Positions 35,805 to 47,744 of a DNA stretch of 64,000 nt are shown piece by piece. Made by a program: the position numbers and the translations under genes. The notes beneath the pieces are model-generated. The model worked only from the letters and a program-made list of their open reading frames with translations. It was not told the origin of the DNA and did no database searches. Every line of letters starts with the position of its first letter. Within the stretch, counting starts at the first letter, position 1. Origin of the DNA: Epiperipatus broadwayi (Eukaryota > Onychophora > Udeonychophora > Euonychophora > Peripatidae); the NCBI GenBank assembly GCA_028023455.1, contig JAQFVV010000013.1:10580579-10644578 (forward strand), read 5' to 3'.

Positions 35805-36570
35805 CACAAGATTGACTTGATTTATTTTTATTGTTAATAATTCACTGATGATGAATGAGTAGTACTTATACTTACTTATACTTATTGATAAGGCCAGTGA
35901 ATTTATTTAATTATACTTATAGTTAACTGGGCTGATCAATTAGAGAGTTCTCAAGATCTCTCATGGTCTTATAATATTATTGCTTATTACTTTGTATTTT
36001 ATATTAAATAATTTTAATTGAAATATTTATTTTGGGGTTTTCAGATGTCTTTCAGATTCCCCACTTCACTCTATATACCCCATTCTATTATAATATATTA
36101 GGTAGAAAATAACTTTGTTGAGTGTGTTGGTGACCGCTCCCTTAACTACATTAGAATAGTAATTGTAGTTTTTTATATTAATAGATATTTTGCTATTTGT
36201 ATATTTTAAAGCATAAATCTATAAATAAAATGATAGAAATTAAATAGTATATCCAAATCAGTTTCCTAGCACTAAGCATATTCTATTATAAGAGAGAAAC
36301 AATTTCTCACCTCATTTTAAATTCATATATTTTGGCAAATATTATCAGAGCAAGATTAAATCATTAATCACATACATCCAGGCTATACATAATTATCTGC
36401 TGAATGTGTTTTCTACCTGAAGCTTGTATGTAATGTAAGAGATTAATGATTTTTACAGTGAGTAGTGTTTATTAATATTCAGTATATGTAATGCAAGAGA
36501 ATGCTATAATTTGCTTTGATAATTATGCATAATTTCTGTCATATAATTTCCAATTACATATTTAATCCCA
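35805..36570. other. AT-rich spacer, nothing recognised
   Basis: Contains short imperfect repeats of TACTTATACTTA (about 35865-35885) only. Confidence 0.4.
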
Positions 36571-36574
36571 TATT

Positions 36575-36880
36575 TATCAATATATGGGTAAGAGAATGAG
36601 CAGGTGTTACTGACCTCATTGAAAAAATAAAAAAATTGGAGTGGAGTTGGGCTGGACATATTGCTAGAAAAGATGATAATAGATGGATAATTGAAATCTT
36701 AAACTGAATTCCAAGAGATTGTAAAAGACCCAGAAAGAGACCAGACATGGATGGATGAAATAAGAAATTGTGCAGGGGTTATGTGGAGAAGAGAAAATAA
36801 AGATCAGAGAAGATGGATTGAACTTGGAGAGACCTTTATCCTGCAGTGGATTGATAATGGTTGATAATGATGATCTATCA
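36575..36880 (+). pseudogene. 3' end of a non-LTR retrotransposon (LINE) reading frame
   Basis: Translation with one frameshift gives DLIEKIKKLEWSWAGHIARK, DDNRWIIEIL, IPRDCKRPRKRPDM, then WMDEIRNCAGVMWRRENKDQ and RRWIELGETFILQWIDNG followed by stops. This is the characteristic C-terminal tail of a widespread animal LINE polyprotein (WAGHIARKDDNRW..., LGETFIQQWTDNG). The element then ends in TTGATAATGATGAT. One internal stop and the frameshift make it dead. It is the longest of the clear LINE 3' ends on the plus strand here. Confidence 0.85.
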
Positions 36881-36889
36881 AAATGTGAA

Positions 36890-38080
36890 AAACTGAAAAT
36901 AAAATAGAAATTGTTTTTGCTTTGAACATAGGTGCTTAATATGTTTATAGAATTTATACCAATAAAATAAATAGATTCCTAAACATCTATTAGTATAAGA
37001 AACTATGATTATTATTCAAGATTGATGAAGTCTCCATAATACTTGACAAAAGTATTTAAACTAAACTTATATACATGTCTGTGTGTTTGTGTATGTGTGT
37101 AATGTAGTAGCATATGATCCATGTATGCAAGAAAATTCCAACATATCACATCTTACTTTTATACTACTTTCATATTTATAATATTTTATAAGTTTTCTCA
37201 ACGTTTTCTCCCATAGAAATGACAAAAATTAAGTATTTATTTATTCTGTTTGTTGTATGTTGCCTAGTCCAGAATTCTTTGATCTAATATCACTTTTCAT
37301 AAATACCAAATATTTGTCTCATGTAAACATGAATAGAAGAAAATGTTGACTCAAATCTGTAGTCTTAAGCAGTTATATTATTTTTTGCTAGTGTAGCATG
37401 GTAGTAATCTAAAGACATTGGTAAAGCTGTATTTTATCTACATGGAAACAATTATTAAGTTAATTTACAAATTAATACAGTGTAAAGTTATGCTAGTAGA
37501 AACATAATAATATTTCAAAGAGATTTTCAATAGTAAATAATTACAACTTTACAATAGCTTATAGAGCTTTTTTTTTTGTGCTCTGAATAATTTACTCAAT
37601 ACAATGCTTGGATATTGTTATTCATAATAATATTTGGTACTTAATGAATATGCTCACAGAAAAGGTAGTTTTTAATATTCAATTTTATTACTACTTAGTA
37701 TGCTTTCAATATATTCAATATATCATATTCATGGCATATACTGGTATGATTATAAGTTCATGATATTAGTGTTTCATTATTATCTAATAAGCTACTCGAT
37801 GTATTCATTAATTACCAAATATTATGTTGGCTCAGAAAAAAAGAAAATTAGTAATAATTGAATCAGAATAATATTAGAAGTAACTTTATTAAAATTAACA
37901 TATATCAGTAAAGGATAAATAATATTTCAATCTGCTCTTTTGTTTATATTGTATATATATTTATAATAATAACTATATCGTAACAATATGTTTTTGTATC
38001 AAAGCTATTCATAGTCTAAAACGTTTGAATTGTTGAGCATTTTTCTTGATTATACATTCCATAATAGATAGCAAGATCAA
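36890..38080. other. AT-rich spacer
   Basis: No gene. 37790-37905 shares ATATTATGTTGGCTCAGAAA and ATTAGTAATAATTGAA with 8068-8110, so it holds a fragment of the same unidentified repeat. Confidence 0.45.
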
Positions 38081-38165
38081 GTGATAGATATAAAACCCAG
38101 AGTAAACTTCCATAAAGGCAATGTGCAAAGGGATAATCGTTTTTATTTATTTATTTTTTCTTATA

Positions 38166-38251
38166 TGTCAAAGCATCAGCCAGGACGCAAACCCTGGACA
38201 ACTGCTTGTAAGGCAGCAGTGCTGATCTCTCAGCCACCAACGCTTGACAGA
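38166..38251 (-). mobile_element. tRNA-like short SINE (copy D)
   Basis: On the minus strand it reads TGTCAAGCGTTGGTGGCTGA, then GAGATCAGCACTGCTGCC, CAAGCAGTTGTCCAGGGTTT, GCGTCCTGGCTGATGCTTTG. tRNA-like A and B box regions and an acceptor stem extended by TGTCAA/TTGACA are recognisable. It sits 15 bp from copy E. Confidence 0.7.
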
Positions 38252-38265
38252 AGTGACTTTTTTTA

Positions 38266-38347
38266 TATGACAAAGTATTGACCGGAAAGCGAACCCGGAA
38301 TGACGGCTTGGAAGGCAGCTATGCTAACTATGCCACCAACGCTTGAA
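38266..38347 (-). mobile_element. tRNA-like short SINE (copy E)
   Basis: Minus strand TCAAGCGTTGGTGGCATAGT, AGCTGCCTTCCAAGCCGTCA, TTCCGGGTTCGCTTTCCGGT, CAATACTTTGTCATATAAAA. The B box GGTTCGCTTTCC is good and an A-rich tail follows (ATATAAAAAAAG). Same family as 1.7 kb and 57.6 kb copies. Confidence 0.72.
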
Positions 38348-38349
38348 AT

Positions 38350-38820
38350 ATTAGTTTTTGAATATTTTCAAATATGAAATATTGCATTTCTTTATAATAA
38401 TTAGTGAATTGCTTTAGCGATGGCTATAAATCCAGGTACACATAGAATAGTGCTTTTGAATAGGCGGTGAGATCATAAGTAGTCAAACTTTGCTCAATTG
38501 GAATTTTACAACAAATTCAAAATGAATAAATTGTCGATTAAATCAGAAGAAGTGCTAGTAATTAGAAATATATAAAAATTTTGTTAAATTTATGTATAAA
38601 TGTGCGAGCACATATGTAAATAATATTAGAAAAATGTGTTAGAAAGAATAACAAAATAATTACCGAAATCTTAGATGATTAAATGTTTAGATTTGATAAA
38701 AAATTTCCAAAATAACAGAATATAAAGCCTAATTGATCTAATAATGTTTATTGACAAATATTTATTGCTCTAATAAGGTTTTTTAATAAATAGATAAATG
38801 CATTTTTATTTATATGTTTA
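38350..38820. other. AT-rich spacer, nothing recognised
   Basis: No gene or structured repeat seen. Confidence 0.4.
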
Positions 38821-38832
38821 TAGAAATTTATG

Positions 38833-38926
38833 AGAAGCTAAAGATCGGAGAAGATGGATTAAACTTGGAGAGACCTTCATCCTGCAGTGGATTGATAATG
38901 GTTGATAATGATGATGATGATGATGA
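38833..38926 (+). mobile_element. 94 bp 5'-truncated LINE insertion with 11 bp TSD
   Basis: AGAAATTTATG occurs at 38822-38832 and 38927-38937. The insert is the last part of the LINE frame (RRWIKLGETFILQWIDNG in translation) plus TTGATAATGATGATGATGATG. It proves that the GAT-repeat-tailed LINE moved by target-primed reverse transcription and ends in a short GAT tail. The 99-codon frame that spans it (38814-39113) runs through host sequence and is not a gene. Confidence 0.88.
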
Positions 38927-38944
38927 AGAAATTTATGTTAAGTA

Positions 38945-41900
38945 TTTTTTATTATTATTTTGTTTTGTATTACAAAATGAATACCCTTTCTCACCAATTG
39001 AAAGAAAAATTATAGGATACCATCTGATTATTTCTGGTAGCATGGAGACCCCCAGAAATCAACTACAAGGAAAGATGATGCATTGTGGATTTGACATAGC
39101 AGAAAACCTATAAATACCAGTAGATTAAAATGAGAGGCTCTATCTACAAAATTTCTAGTGTAATGTGAGATCGTCATGTTTTTATCCAAAATCACCATTT
39201 TTGAATCTACATAGGGTAAGAAGAACATTATCTAAGAGTCTATCCTAGACAGGGTCATGTCTCTACTCCATTTTGATAGCAGCATGGATATATGTTAAAC
39301 TAAAATATAAAAGGAAACAGTGAATTTTAAAAAAAATTTCAGCTAAGAAAATTTGAAATTTGTGATATTGAAATTTTAGAATATCCGACTAAAATTTAAA
39401 GGATTAAAGGGCTAAATTGCTGTTTCTCCAATTTCAAAAAAAAGTGCTTTTATCATGTATTCCAATAAAATTTTGAGTAATTATTCCAGAATCTTATCCA
39501 GTAAAGGAAGCTTTTCGCAAAGGACATTGAAAGTGCCTTATATATAAAAGAATAAATAATATATTGTTATTGAATAGAAACGATTCAAATAATTTTCTTT
39601 AAAACATCTTAAGCATGAAAGCGGTATAGTGATCTAAGTACTTGTTTTGACAAAGAGGATTCTTAAAGATTTTATGTGTTTATACATGTGACTATCAAAA
39701 GAATTAAGTAGATTAAAGGAATTCAAAATATACATCTAATATCTGATAGATATTTTTCAAAATGGATTAATTTGATTGTGATAATTTTAATCTTCAGTAA
39801 ACTTGAATAATAGTGTTACAAATCGTTAAATGTATTGTCGTTTGCCAGTTCTATCATCGATAAATTTAGGAATGTTCGATATTGGAATGCCATATAAACA
39901 TTATATGAATGATGTATTAGTTAGGTATGTTTTAATGAATAGTTTAATAAATTATTAGAGTAGTAAATATACCAAGTCTAACCATAAAGCTCCGTTGGAA
40001 ATCCAGATAGTATATTTTGTATTCAGTCTTTAAGGGTATATTATGATAGATAAATGAGAATGAATACAGATTAGATCTTTGTTAATGGAGAGAGCTTGCA
40101 TTTTTTAATCATCATTATTTAAATTTATTTAAAAATATAAATATTAAGTTATATTTCATCATATATTAAAAATTTTAAAGTTCCTTTCTAGATCCAGATT
40201 TGAATAAAAATTATTTAATATAATTAATAAATTTTTCAGGATAAAGGTTATTTATATTTGGTTCACCAAAACTAGGTATTAAAATATATGATACAATTAA
40301 TTAAAATTACGAATTGAGATTTGCTGTGGTGATAAAATTTATATGCCAGTTCTGCCAGTATGATGGAGAAGTGTTAAAATATTCTATTGCATAGGTGTTT
40401 GTAAAATAAATCTTACAATAATAAAATTTGAATTTAAACTCGAGTGGATAAAGAAAGTGACAAATGTGTAGGTATTAAATTTATAGTTTTGAGATACTTA
40501 ATTTGATTATATGTTCAATGTAAAAGTGAGATGTGGGATGAAATAGTGCAATCCATCTTCTATAACATGTATATTGTATTGTCGCACATACAGTGAGTTC
40601 ATACCTCAAATATAGATATAGTCACGTCACCACATGCACTTTTAAAAAGAGCCAAATACATTTGTCTTTAATATTTGTTGTCAAACGGAGATAGTTTACA
40701 TTATAAATATGTATCTTTAATATTTGTTATCATATATTGCTGATTTGTATTTATTGTTATATTATTTTGTTATTTACATGAAATAAACAATTTTGTTATT
40801 TTTGTTAAAGTATATGGTATTATTCTTTAATCATTATATTGATACTGTTTAAGTTCAGGTCAAGATATCACATCGTACATTCATTTAAGGTTACCTAAAT
40901 ATTTTATTATATTTGATATTTGAATCCAATGAGTTAAAAATAGAATGCGTACGTAAAATCCCTGATATGCATATTTATCTTGCTAGTATTAAATGTTTAT
41001 TAAAGAAAAGCTCTAAAACAATTATTATGATATGTCTTAATGAATATTTATTAATAGAAACCCTGAGAATATGTAGTTAAATAATAGATGAAACAAAGTT
41101 ATGTAAGTATGAAATCATTTAGTAATAAATCAATGATATTATATAAATTATATGTTATATTTTAAAAATTTAATAGTCAAGATTTAAATCCCCGATAAAT
41201 TATATATTTACATTGATTATTTATTGTGTTTGGAAATCTGAAATGAGTGCGTTCTGTGAGTTAGAGTTTTACAACGGATCAACTATATGCGAATACGTTT
41301 TTAATACACACAGACGCAACAGGCAGAACTTCTTCAGTTTCTTTTGCTCCGATTTTCATTTTAGCACAGTTAACCTCTTACTTACTGAGTCGCTTCCAAA
41401 CAAAGTTGGATTGAGAAGTCACAATATATATATATACTTGGAACCATTGTAATTTTGACATGAGTGGATCCATTGATAAATATTGCAAAACTGATTTTTT
41501 TATTGGATATTTGAGTTTTAATAATAACAAAATAATAATAAAGGCAGGAAGATCAAAATCAGAAATGACAAATTTAAACATAAATATTAAAACCAAGCAA
41601 AGCCATTTTGTTGGCCATGCTTTTTTTAAGTGGAAAAAAATGTATATGGAATTCAGTTTGTTAAAAGCACATAAAAATATAAAACATCATTAAATCATCT
41701 AGATGTGATGTTTTTATTTAAAACATTTGATTCAGTTTATATTTTAAATCACAAAGAAAAATTAAACTGCTTCATTTCTCTCATCCCTCTGCATATCCTT
41801 AAGGTAATGTAAGATATAGATCTGGTTTTTACTGATAAAATTACCATTATAAGCTAAACAAAAAAATGAACTAATTAGAATATTATAGCAAGCAAAAAAC

Positions 41901-42400
41901 TAATTAAAAAGAATAAACAGTAGTTTTCAAATTCTAAAAGACTTATCTTAATCTTTAAAAAACAACAACACCTCATTATACTGATTAAAAATATGTTGTT
42001 TGAAAAAAATTAACAATTAATCTAAGTTTAAATTACTTGAAACTCCAAAAAAGAATAGTTTAGTAGAAAATTATAAAAGTATGATATAAATTGGGATTTT
42101 TTTGCTTTTGTCTGAAATTGTATAAATATTGCAATTGATTTTCATTATCATGGGACAAGCAAGAACAAAAAATATGAGATATCTATATTGTAAATTGAAA
42201 AACTAGACATAGGAAACTTTAAAGGTCATCCTGGCCTTTGTTGTTATTATATTTGTAAACCTTTGAGTGAACTTGGCATTCAAATATTGTCAGTAATAAC
42301 TTGAATAGTTTTAGTATTCACTCATTTCCATAAAAAATGTATTTATTTAATTATATAAGAAAATATATTTGCTTATATATATATTAAATATAAATGCTTA
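38945..42400. other. Long AT-rich stretch, no gene recognised
   Basis: Frames of up to 79 codons (41213-41452 plus, 41460-41693 plus and their minus partners) show no domain I know. Near 40560-40640 a short block (CACATACAGTGAGTTCATAC, CACCACATGCAC) faintly recalls FB1 arms. Otherwise anonymous. Confidence 0.5.
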
Positions 42401-42406
42401 TCCTCT

Positions 42407-42409
<3 letters not shown>

Positions 42410-42458
<49 letters not shown>
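42410..42458. repeat. TA microsatellite between two copies of a short direct repeat
   Basis: About 49 bp of TA. TTAT/CTCATCCTCTAAAATA occurs just before (about 42398-42412) and again just after (about 42472-42486), so the tract is bracketed by a duplicated 14-16 bp block. Confidence 0.85.
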
Positions 42459-42461
<3 letters not shown>

Positions 42462-42487
42462 GAAAATGTACTCATCCTCTAAAATAA

Positions 42488-42665
42488 ATATCAAATCACC
42501 TTAAATCTTAAAAATTTTTTCACTATGCTCTCTGTGAATAATCATTTAGAGCCTATAGTTCAAAGAGATGCCTTTTTGAATTAGCTGTTTTGAGATGCAG
42601 GCTCTAAACATTTATTCACAGAGGGCATAGCTGAACATTTTTTAACATTTGAGGTGATTTGATAT
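42488..42665. mobile_element. Short foldback element
   Basis: Arms of about 70 bp, ATATCAAATCACC...CTATGCTCTCTGTGAATAAT and the inverse ATTTATTCACAGAGGGCATAG...GGTGATTTGATAT, joined by a 35 bp loop. No ORF. No clear TSD. It resembles a MITE or a reduced foldback unit. Confidence 0.78.
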
Positions 42666-42679
42666 ATATGCTAGATCAT

Positions 42680-44150
<1,471 letters not shown>

Positions 44151-44205
44151 GTTGTCTATTTTTTATTGTCTACCAGATAACTCATTTACATTGAATAAAG
44201 TGTTG

Positions 44206-44385
44206 TCAATGTTTAAGATGAATTGCAAGAGGTTTGAGATTTGCACTAGTAATTTTATAAAATTTCTTGTTCAATATTAATTCTTCATATACCATCAATG
44301 TATTTTCTAAACATCCTGATGCTACTAATTGATGGAAAAATTGGCCAATCTCTATAAAAGATTTATATTTGGCTCTGCCCATCAT
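44206..44385 (-). CDS. Unrecognised 59-residue frame with protein-like composition (doubtful)
   Basis: Starts MMGRAKYKSF and ends ANLKPLAIHLKH. The middle (FFHQLVASGC-LENTLMVYEELI) has a mixed composition and a helix-turn-helix pattern that faintly recalls pentatricopeptide repeats. It is unlike the Phe/Ile/Tyr/Asn-rich chance frames elsewhere here. A stop lies shortly upstream, there is no partner exon that I can identify, and AT repeats begin 60 bp downstream. It may be an exon or exon relic, or chance. Confidence 0.2.
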   Translation of the reverse strand: MMGRAKYKSFIEIGQFFHQLVASGCLENTLMVYEELILNKKFYKITSANLKPLAIHLKH

Positions 44386-44399
44386 AAAGTATCTTTGAA

Positions 44400-45325
44400 A
44401 GATTTATCAATCAATCAGTATAATATTTTTATTTGAATATCAGCACTACACTTCATTTTCTATTAAAGCATTTGATGATAAACTAAAACTCAAAACATGT
44501 GTCTTGTAGAGATTGGATGATTTTTTTGAGTACTCAATGCTTACTGCAATTATAAATGAACATTACAAAAGATAATAATAAAAAAAGAATACCACATTTC
44601 AACACATATCTTAATGCTTCGATGTTTATCAAAACAATCATTCCTAAGATTTGCAAGCATATTTTATGGTTGAATTATTATTCATTTAAGGCCAGATGTT
44701 TAGAGCTGTGATGCTCAATTCTTATCAATCACAATTATCTTGTAGATTGTAAAGTGATTTCTGGTTGATCAAACATCCAAACCATGTATTATGCTGCAGT
44801 AATTAGAATAAACATAAAATAACAATAATAAGTACAGTCAATGAAAAATATTATTTATTTATATGACTTTAAATAAAAATTAATAATGCCTAAGCTTATT
44901 TTTAAGCATTTGTAATACATATAAAACAAATGTATGGAATAAAAATTCATTTATTAGACTTCAGAGACAAGTCTTAAAAATAATATTTTTCATTGAATCT
45001 AATAATATATTAAAATACATCCATGCATGGTTAGATACACTTATGATTTCACCAATATTTTACCATCTATCTTATTGAATTTAAATTAACCCAAGTGAAT
45101 TCAGCTAACTGCACTGCATCATTATGTAAACAAATAGTTACTTGTCTTTTTAAAGAAGGTCTACAAAGTAAAAGTTGAGTAAAAAAATTAAAATATTTTT
45201 TTTTAATCTGAGACTAAATATTTGAAGGTTCTAAAGAAATCAATAATGCATCATTTATATTGGAAATGGGATAAATATATATACAATGGGGTAGCTAGAA
45301 AATGTTATTTAATTTATAATTTATC
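44400..45325. other. AT-rich spacer, nothing recognised
   Basis: No supported gene or repeat. Confidence 0.4.
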
Positions 45326-45328
45326 TGT

Positions 45329-45396
45329 AACAACAACAACAACAATAATAATAATAATAATAATAATAATGATGATGATGATGATGATGATGATGA
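45329..45396. repeat. Compound CAA/ATA/ATG trinucleotide microsatellite
   Basis: CAA then ATA then ATG repeats in sequence. The 76-codon frame over it (poly-Thr, poly-Ile, poly-Met) is a repeat translation. Confidence 0.95.
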
Positions 45397-46004
45397 AAAA
45401 TTTTAATCAATACATGAAAAATAAGATGTTTTTTTTAAATATTCAGAATTGAGCACATTTAAACCACAATGTAATTTAGTCATGCAAATGCTTCAAGTGA
45501 TATCTCATACTATTTGTAAGTTATTGTTTCAAATTTGATGTTTTTATTATAAGAATTATTTACAAAATATATTAAAATGTTTGTATAAAAAATTTAAAAG
45601 TTATAGCTATAAAATTACACAAATGAAGAAATAAAATTATTCCTGTTTAACTGAATTCAATTGATTTCTTTCTTATAATCAGTTATTATAATGAAATAAA
45701 TTTGCTTTTTATTATTGTTGCTATTAATTACAATAAGTTTTATAATATTTCTTTTGAAAAATAGTAAAAAATGGTCATTTGAAAATGATGGGAAAAAACT
45801 ACAGCCATTTGGACTTCAAATAGTCTGAAATACTGCTCTATCTAAAAAAGGGCATACAATTTAAACTATCAAAACTACCCCAAATTTAAAATTAAACCAG
45901 ACCAGCATAAAAATAATATTAAAACACAACCTAAGGTTTCACTGCTACAAGCAGACTTCTCAAGTGTAAAGAACTACAAAAAAAACCACACATTATATAT
46001 ACTA

Positions 46005-46467
46005 TTAAAAACTACCCACAAATCCATTCACTTCCCATCCACCCTTAATATTAAAAGAACTCTTAAATAAGTTAATTGCTTCAGAATAATAAATTTTCAA
46101 TAATAAAGATTCTTTAATTCTTCTTTTGATTTCATTTCTTTCAAAGAAGACAACCTTAGCTTCATCAAAATCAATAGTGTGGCCTGTATCTTTTTCATGG
46201 ACATACAAAGCAGAACTAAGATATCTATTTTTTAACTCTACTTTTATGAACCTTTATTCTTTCATTTAAACTCAAACTACTCTGACCTATGTAAACCTTC
46301 TTACAAAATAAACAAGGAATCAAATATACCACACCAGGAATAGTCTTTCTATCAAAAACTTCTTTTGTATTATTTAATAAATTATTCAATGTAACACCCC
46401 TTTTCCAAGCAATTTTCTTATTTCCAAACAATTTACTATTTCTACACACAATTTTATAAGAAGACAA
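46005..46467 (-). pseudogene. GIY-YIG endonuclease domain of a Penelope-like element, frameshifted
   Basis: Two minus-strand frames (46225-46467, 80 codons, and 46005-46208, 67 codons) are consecutive parts of one domain, separated by a frameshift near 46210-46225. The first has GVVYLIPCLFCKKVYIGQSS, the GIY-YIG core with its Cys pair (C..C), then L-N-E-R and K-H. The second has HEKDTGHTIDFDEAKVVFFE and R..IKESLLLK, the family's H..TGH.ID...A.V...E...R..KE block. The catalytic Arg (NERIKVHK) and Glu region are recognisable. The domain makes a single-strand nick for target-primed reverse transcription. It is truncated and broken here. Confidence 0.85.
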
Positions 46468-46504
46468 TTTAAGGGTGGATGGGAAGTGAATGGATTTGTG
46501 GGTA

Positions 46505-46575
46505 GTTTTTAATAGTATATATAATGTGTGGGTTTTCTTGTAGTTCTTTACACTTGAGAAGTCTGCTTGTAGCAG
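46505..46575 (+). ncRNA. Decayed hammerhead in Penelope arm (also inverted at about 45925-45970)
   Basis: Within each arm CTTGAGAAGTCTGCTTGTAG followed by CAGTGAAACCTTAGGTTG (about 46551-46588 on plus) keeps the stem II hairpin (CTGC/GCAG), GAAA and stem III CCTTAGG with a GTT triplet. The CTGATGA box has become CTTGAGA by an insertion and a deletion. Both arms carry the same change, so the second arm was copied from an already altered master or the two share one origin. Confidence 0.5.
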
Positions 46576-46704
46576 TGAAACCTTAGGTTGTGTTTTAATA
46601 TTATTTTTATGCTGGTCTGGTTTAATTTTAAATTTGGGGTAGTTTTGATTTTATATTGACTAGTTTAGCTTTATGCTTGTAATGTTTAAATTTAAACTAT
46701 GTGA

Positions 46705-47255
46705 ACTAAATTCAAATTAAATTTATTTTTGCAAAATAGATACATTCTTAGAGAGGTTATTGTGAGGGAAAATTGTTCAATTTAAAAGAATAATATGAAA
46801 TTAGTGTACTTTACCAGTCTACCTGTGATCCTATTCTAAGAATTTAAGTGAGAAAAGTTATTACCTATGCTTCGAGTGGGTATATTTATGAGCATCAAAC
46901 AAATCCAATCTCAAGTGCCAATCTTATCAATTAATAAGAATTATACCCCTTGAAAACAAAAGAAAAGGTCCAGTGGATCTCTTTTGGATACCTTATCCAG
47001 ACTAGCTCAGTCTTAAGGTCTGGCAGACAATGTCTATCAGGAGAACAAAGCCAAGGTTATCTTACAAAGAAATGTCATTTATATACTTTTATAATTTTCC
47101 CATCTGCCCTATAAATCTTATTATTTTGTTTCTTTTAGAAATATATGGTTATGAATATTGGTATGCTTTTAAAAATAATAACCAGAAGTTATAAGAATCT
47201 CATAATTCAAATAAATACACAAGTTATAGTTTAAATTCTAAGATTTATATATATA
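46705..47255. other. Spacer, nothing recognised
   Basis: 46800-47060 is a little less AT-rich than average, with no motif I recognise. Confidence 0.4.
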
Positions 47256-47260
47256 TATAT

Positions 47261-47739
47261 ACTCTGACGTTTATGTAAACGAAATATACGCTTGATAGGT
47301 GTTTTTGGTAGGACGCCATCTGTGGACATAAATACAAGCGTTAGCAAGTTTTTTAACTTGCATTTTTGTTTATCATAAATGTACCTTTGAGGTCTTTCTT
47401 GCAATGATATAGATTGCAGAGGCTTCTACTATGTGGTGATGCTGAACTGAGATCAGACCCATATAGCTATCTGGTTTGCTATGCTGAGTTTGAAGACATT
47501 ACGTGTCTAAAAAATTCACGCTTGCAAGCTGAATAGAAATTGTTTCATAAACGCTCAGAGTTTGTATTTAGATCTAGTTTCTTTATTCCTGTCTTTCACT
47601 GACGATAGCAAATAGCTTGAAATCATGATCTGAAAGTGGAATTATAGTTAGAGATAGTGAATACTAACTACTCTGACGTTTATGTAAACGAAATATACGC
47701 TTGATAGGTGTTTTTGGTAGGATGCCATCTGTGGACATA
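47261..47739 (+). mobile_element. Retrozyme-like partial tandem dimer, 409 bp unit
   Basis: The 70 bp block ACTCTGACGTTTATGTAAACGAAATATACG...GCCATCTGTGGACAT occurs at 47261-47330 and 47670-47739 with one difference seen, in direct orientation, 409 bp apart. The unit carries an intact hammerhead at 47593-47636. Direct repeats of a hammerhead unit are the hallmark of retrozymes, thought to spread through circular RNA. AT repeats flank both sides, so a TSD cannot be called. It shares GCTGAACTGAGATCAGACCC (about 47440) with the foldback element at 34.4 kb. Confidence 0.82.
47593..47636 (+). ncRNA. Type I hammerhead ribozyme, intact core and perfect stem I
   Basis: Stem I CTTTCA (47593-47598) with TGAAAG (47631-47636), six pairs. 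CTGACGA is at 47599-47605. Stem II TAGCAAATAGCTT (47606-47618) has three pairs over a T-T base mismatch. GAAA is at 47619-47622. Stem III is ATCATGAT (self-complementary, 47622-47629). The GATC context gives an ATC triplet with predicted cleavage after C47630. All invariant residues are present. Confidence 0.9.
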
Positions 47740-47744
47740 TATAT

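Larger units (their letters stand above)
45870..46688 (-). mobile_element. Penelope-like element (3' portion) with inverted terminal arms and 12 bp TSD
   Basis: AATTTAAACTAT flanks the insert (45858-45869 and 46689-46700). Arms of 181 bp (45868-46048 and 46469-46649) are almost perfect inverses, and a 39 nt unpaired tail follows the right arm. The 420 bp between the arms, plus the last 14 codons inside the left arm, encode the GIY-YIG endonuclease region on the minus strand. Penelope-like elements are known for pLTRs that may be inverted and for a short tail. This is a 5'-truncated copy with the RT domain missing. Confidence 0.88.

Noticed and set aside
35835-35860. CACTGATGATGAATGAG as hammerhead
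   Set aside because: No GAAA or partner stems; part of a GAT-rich stretch.
38814-39113. 99-codon plus-strand frame
   Set aside because: Runs through a truncated LINE insert and its GAT tail into unrelated flank.
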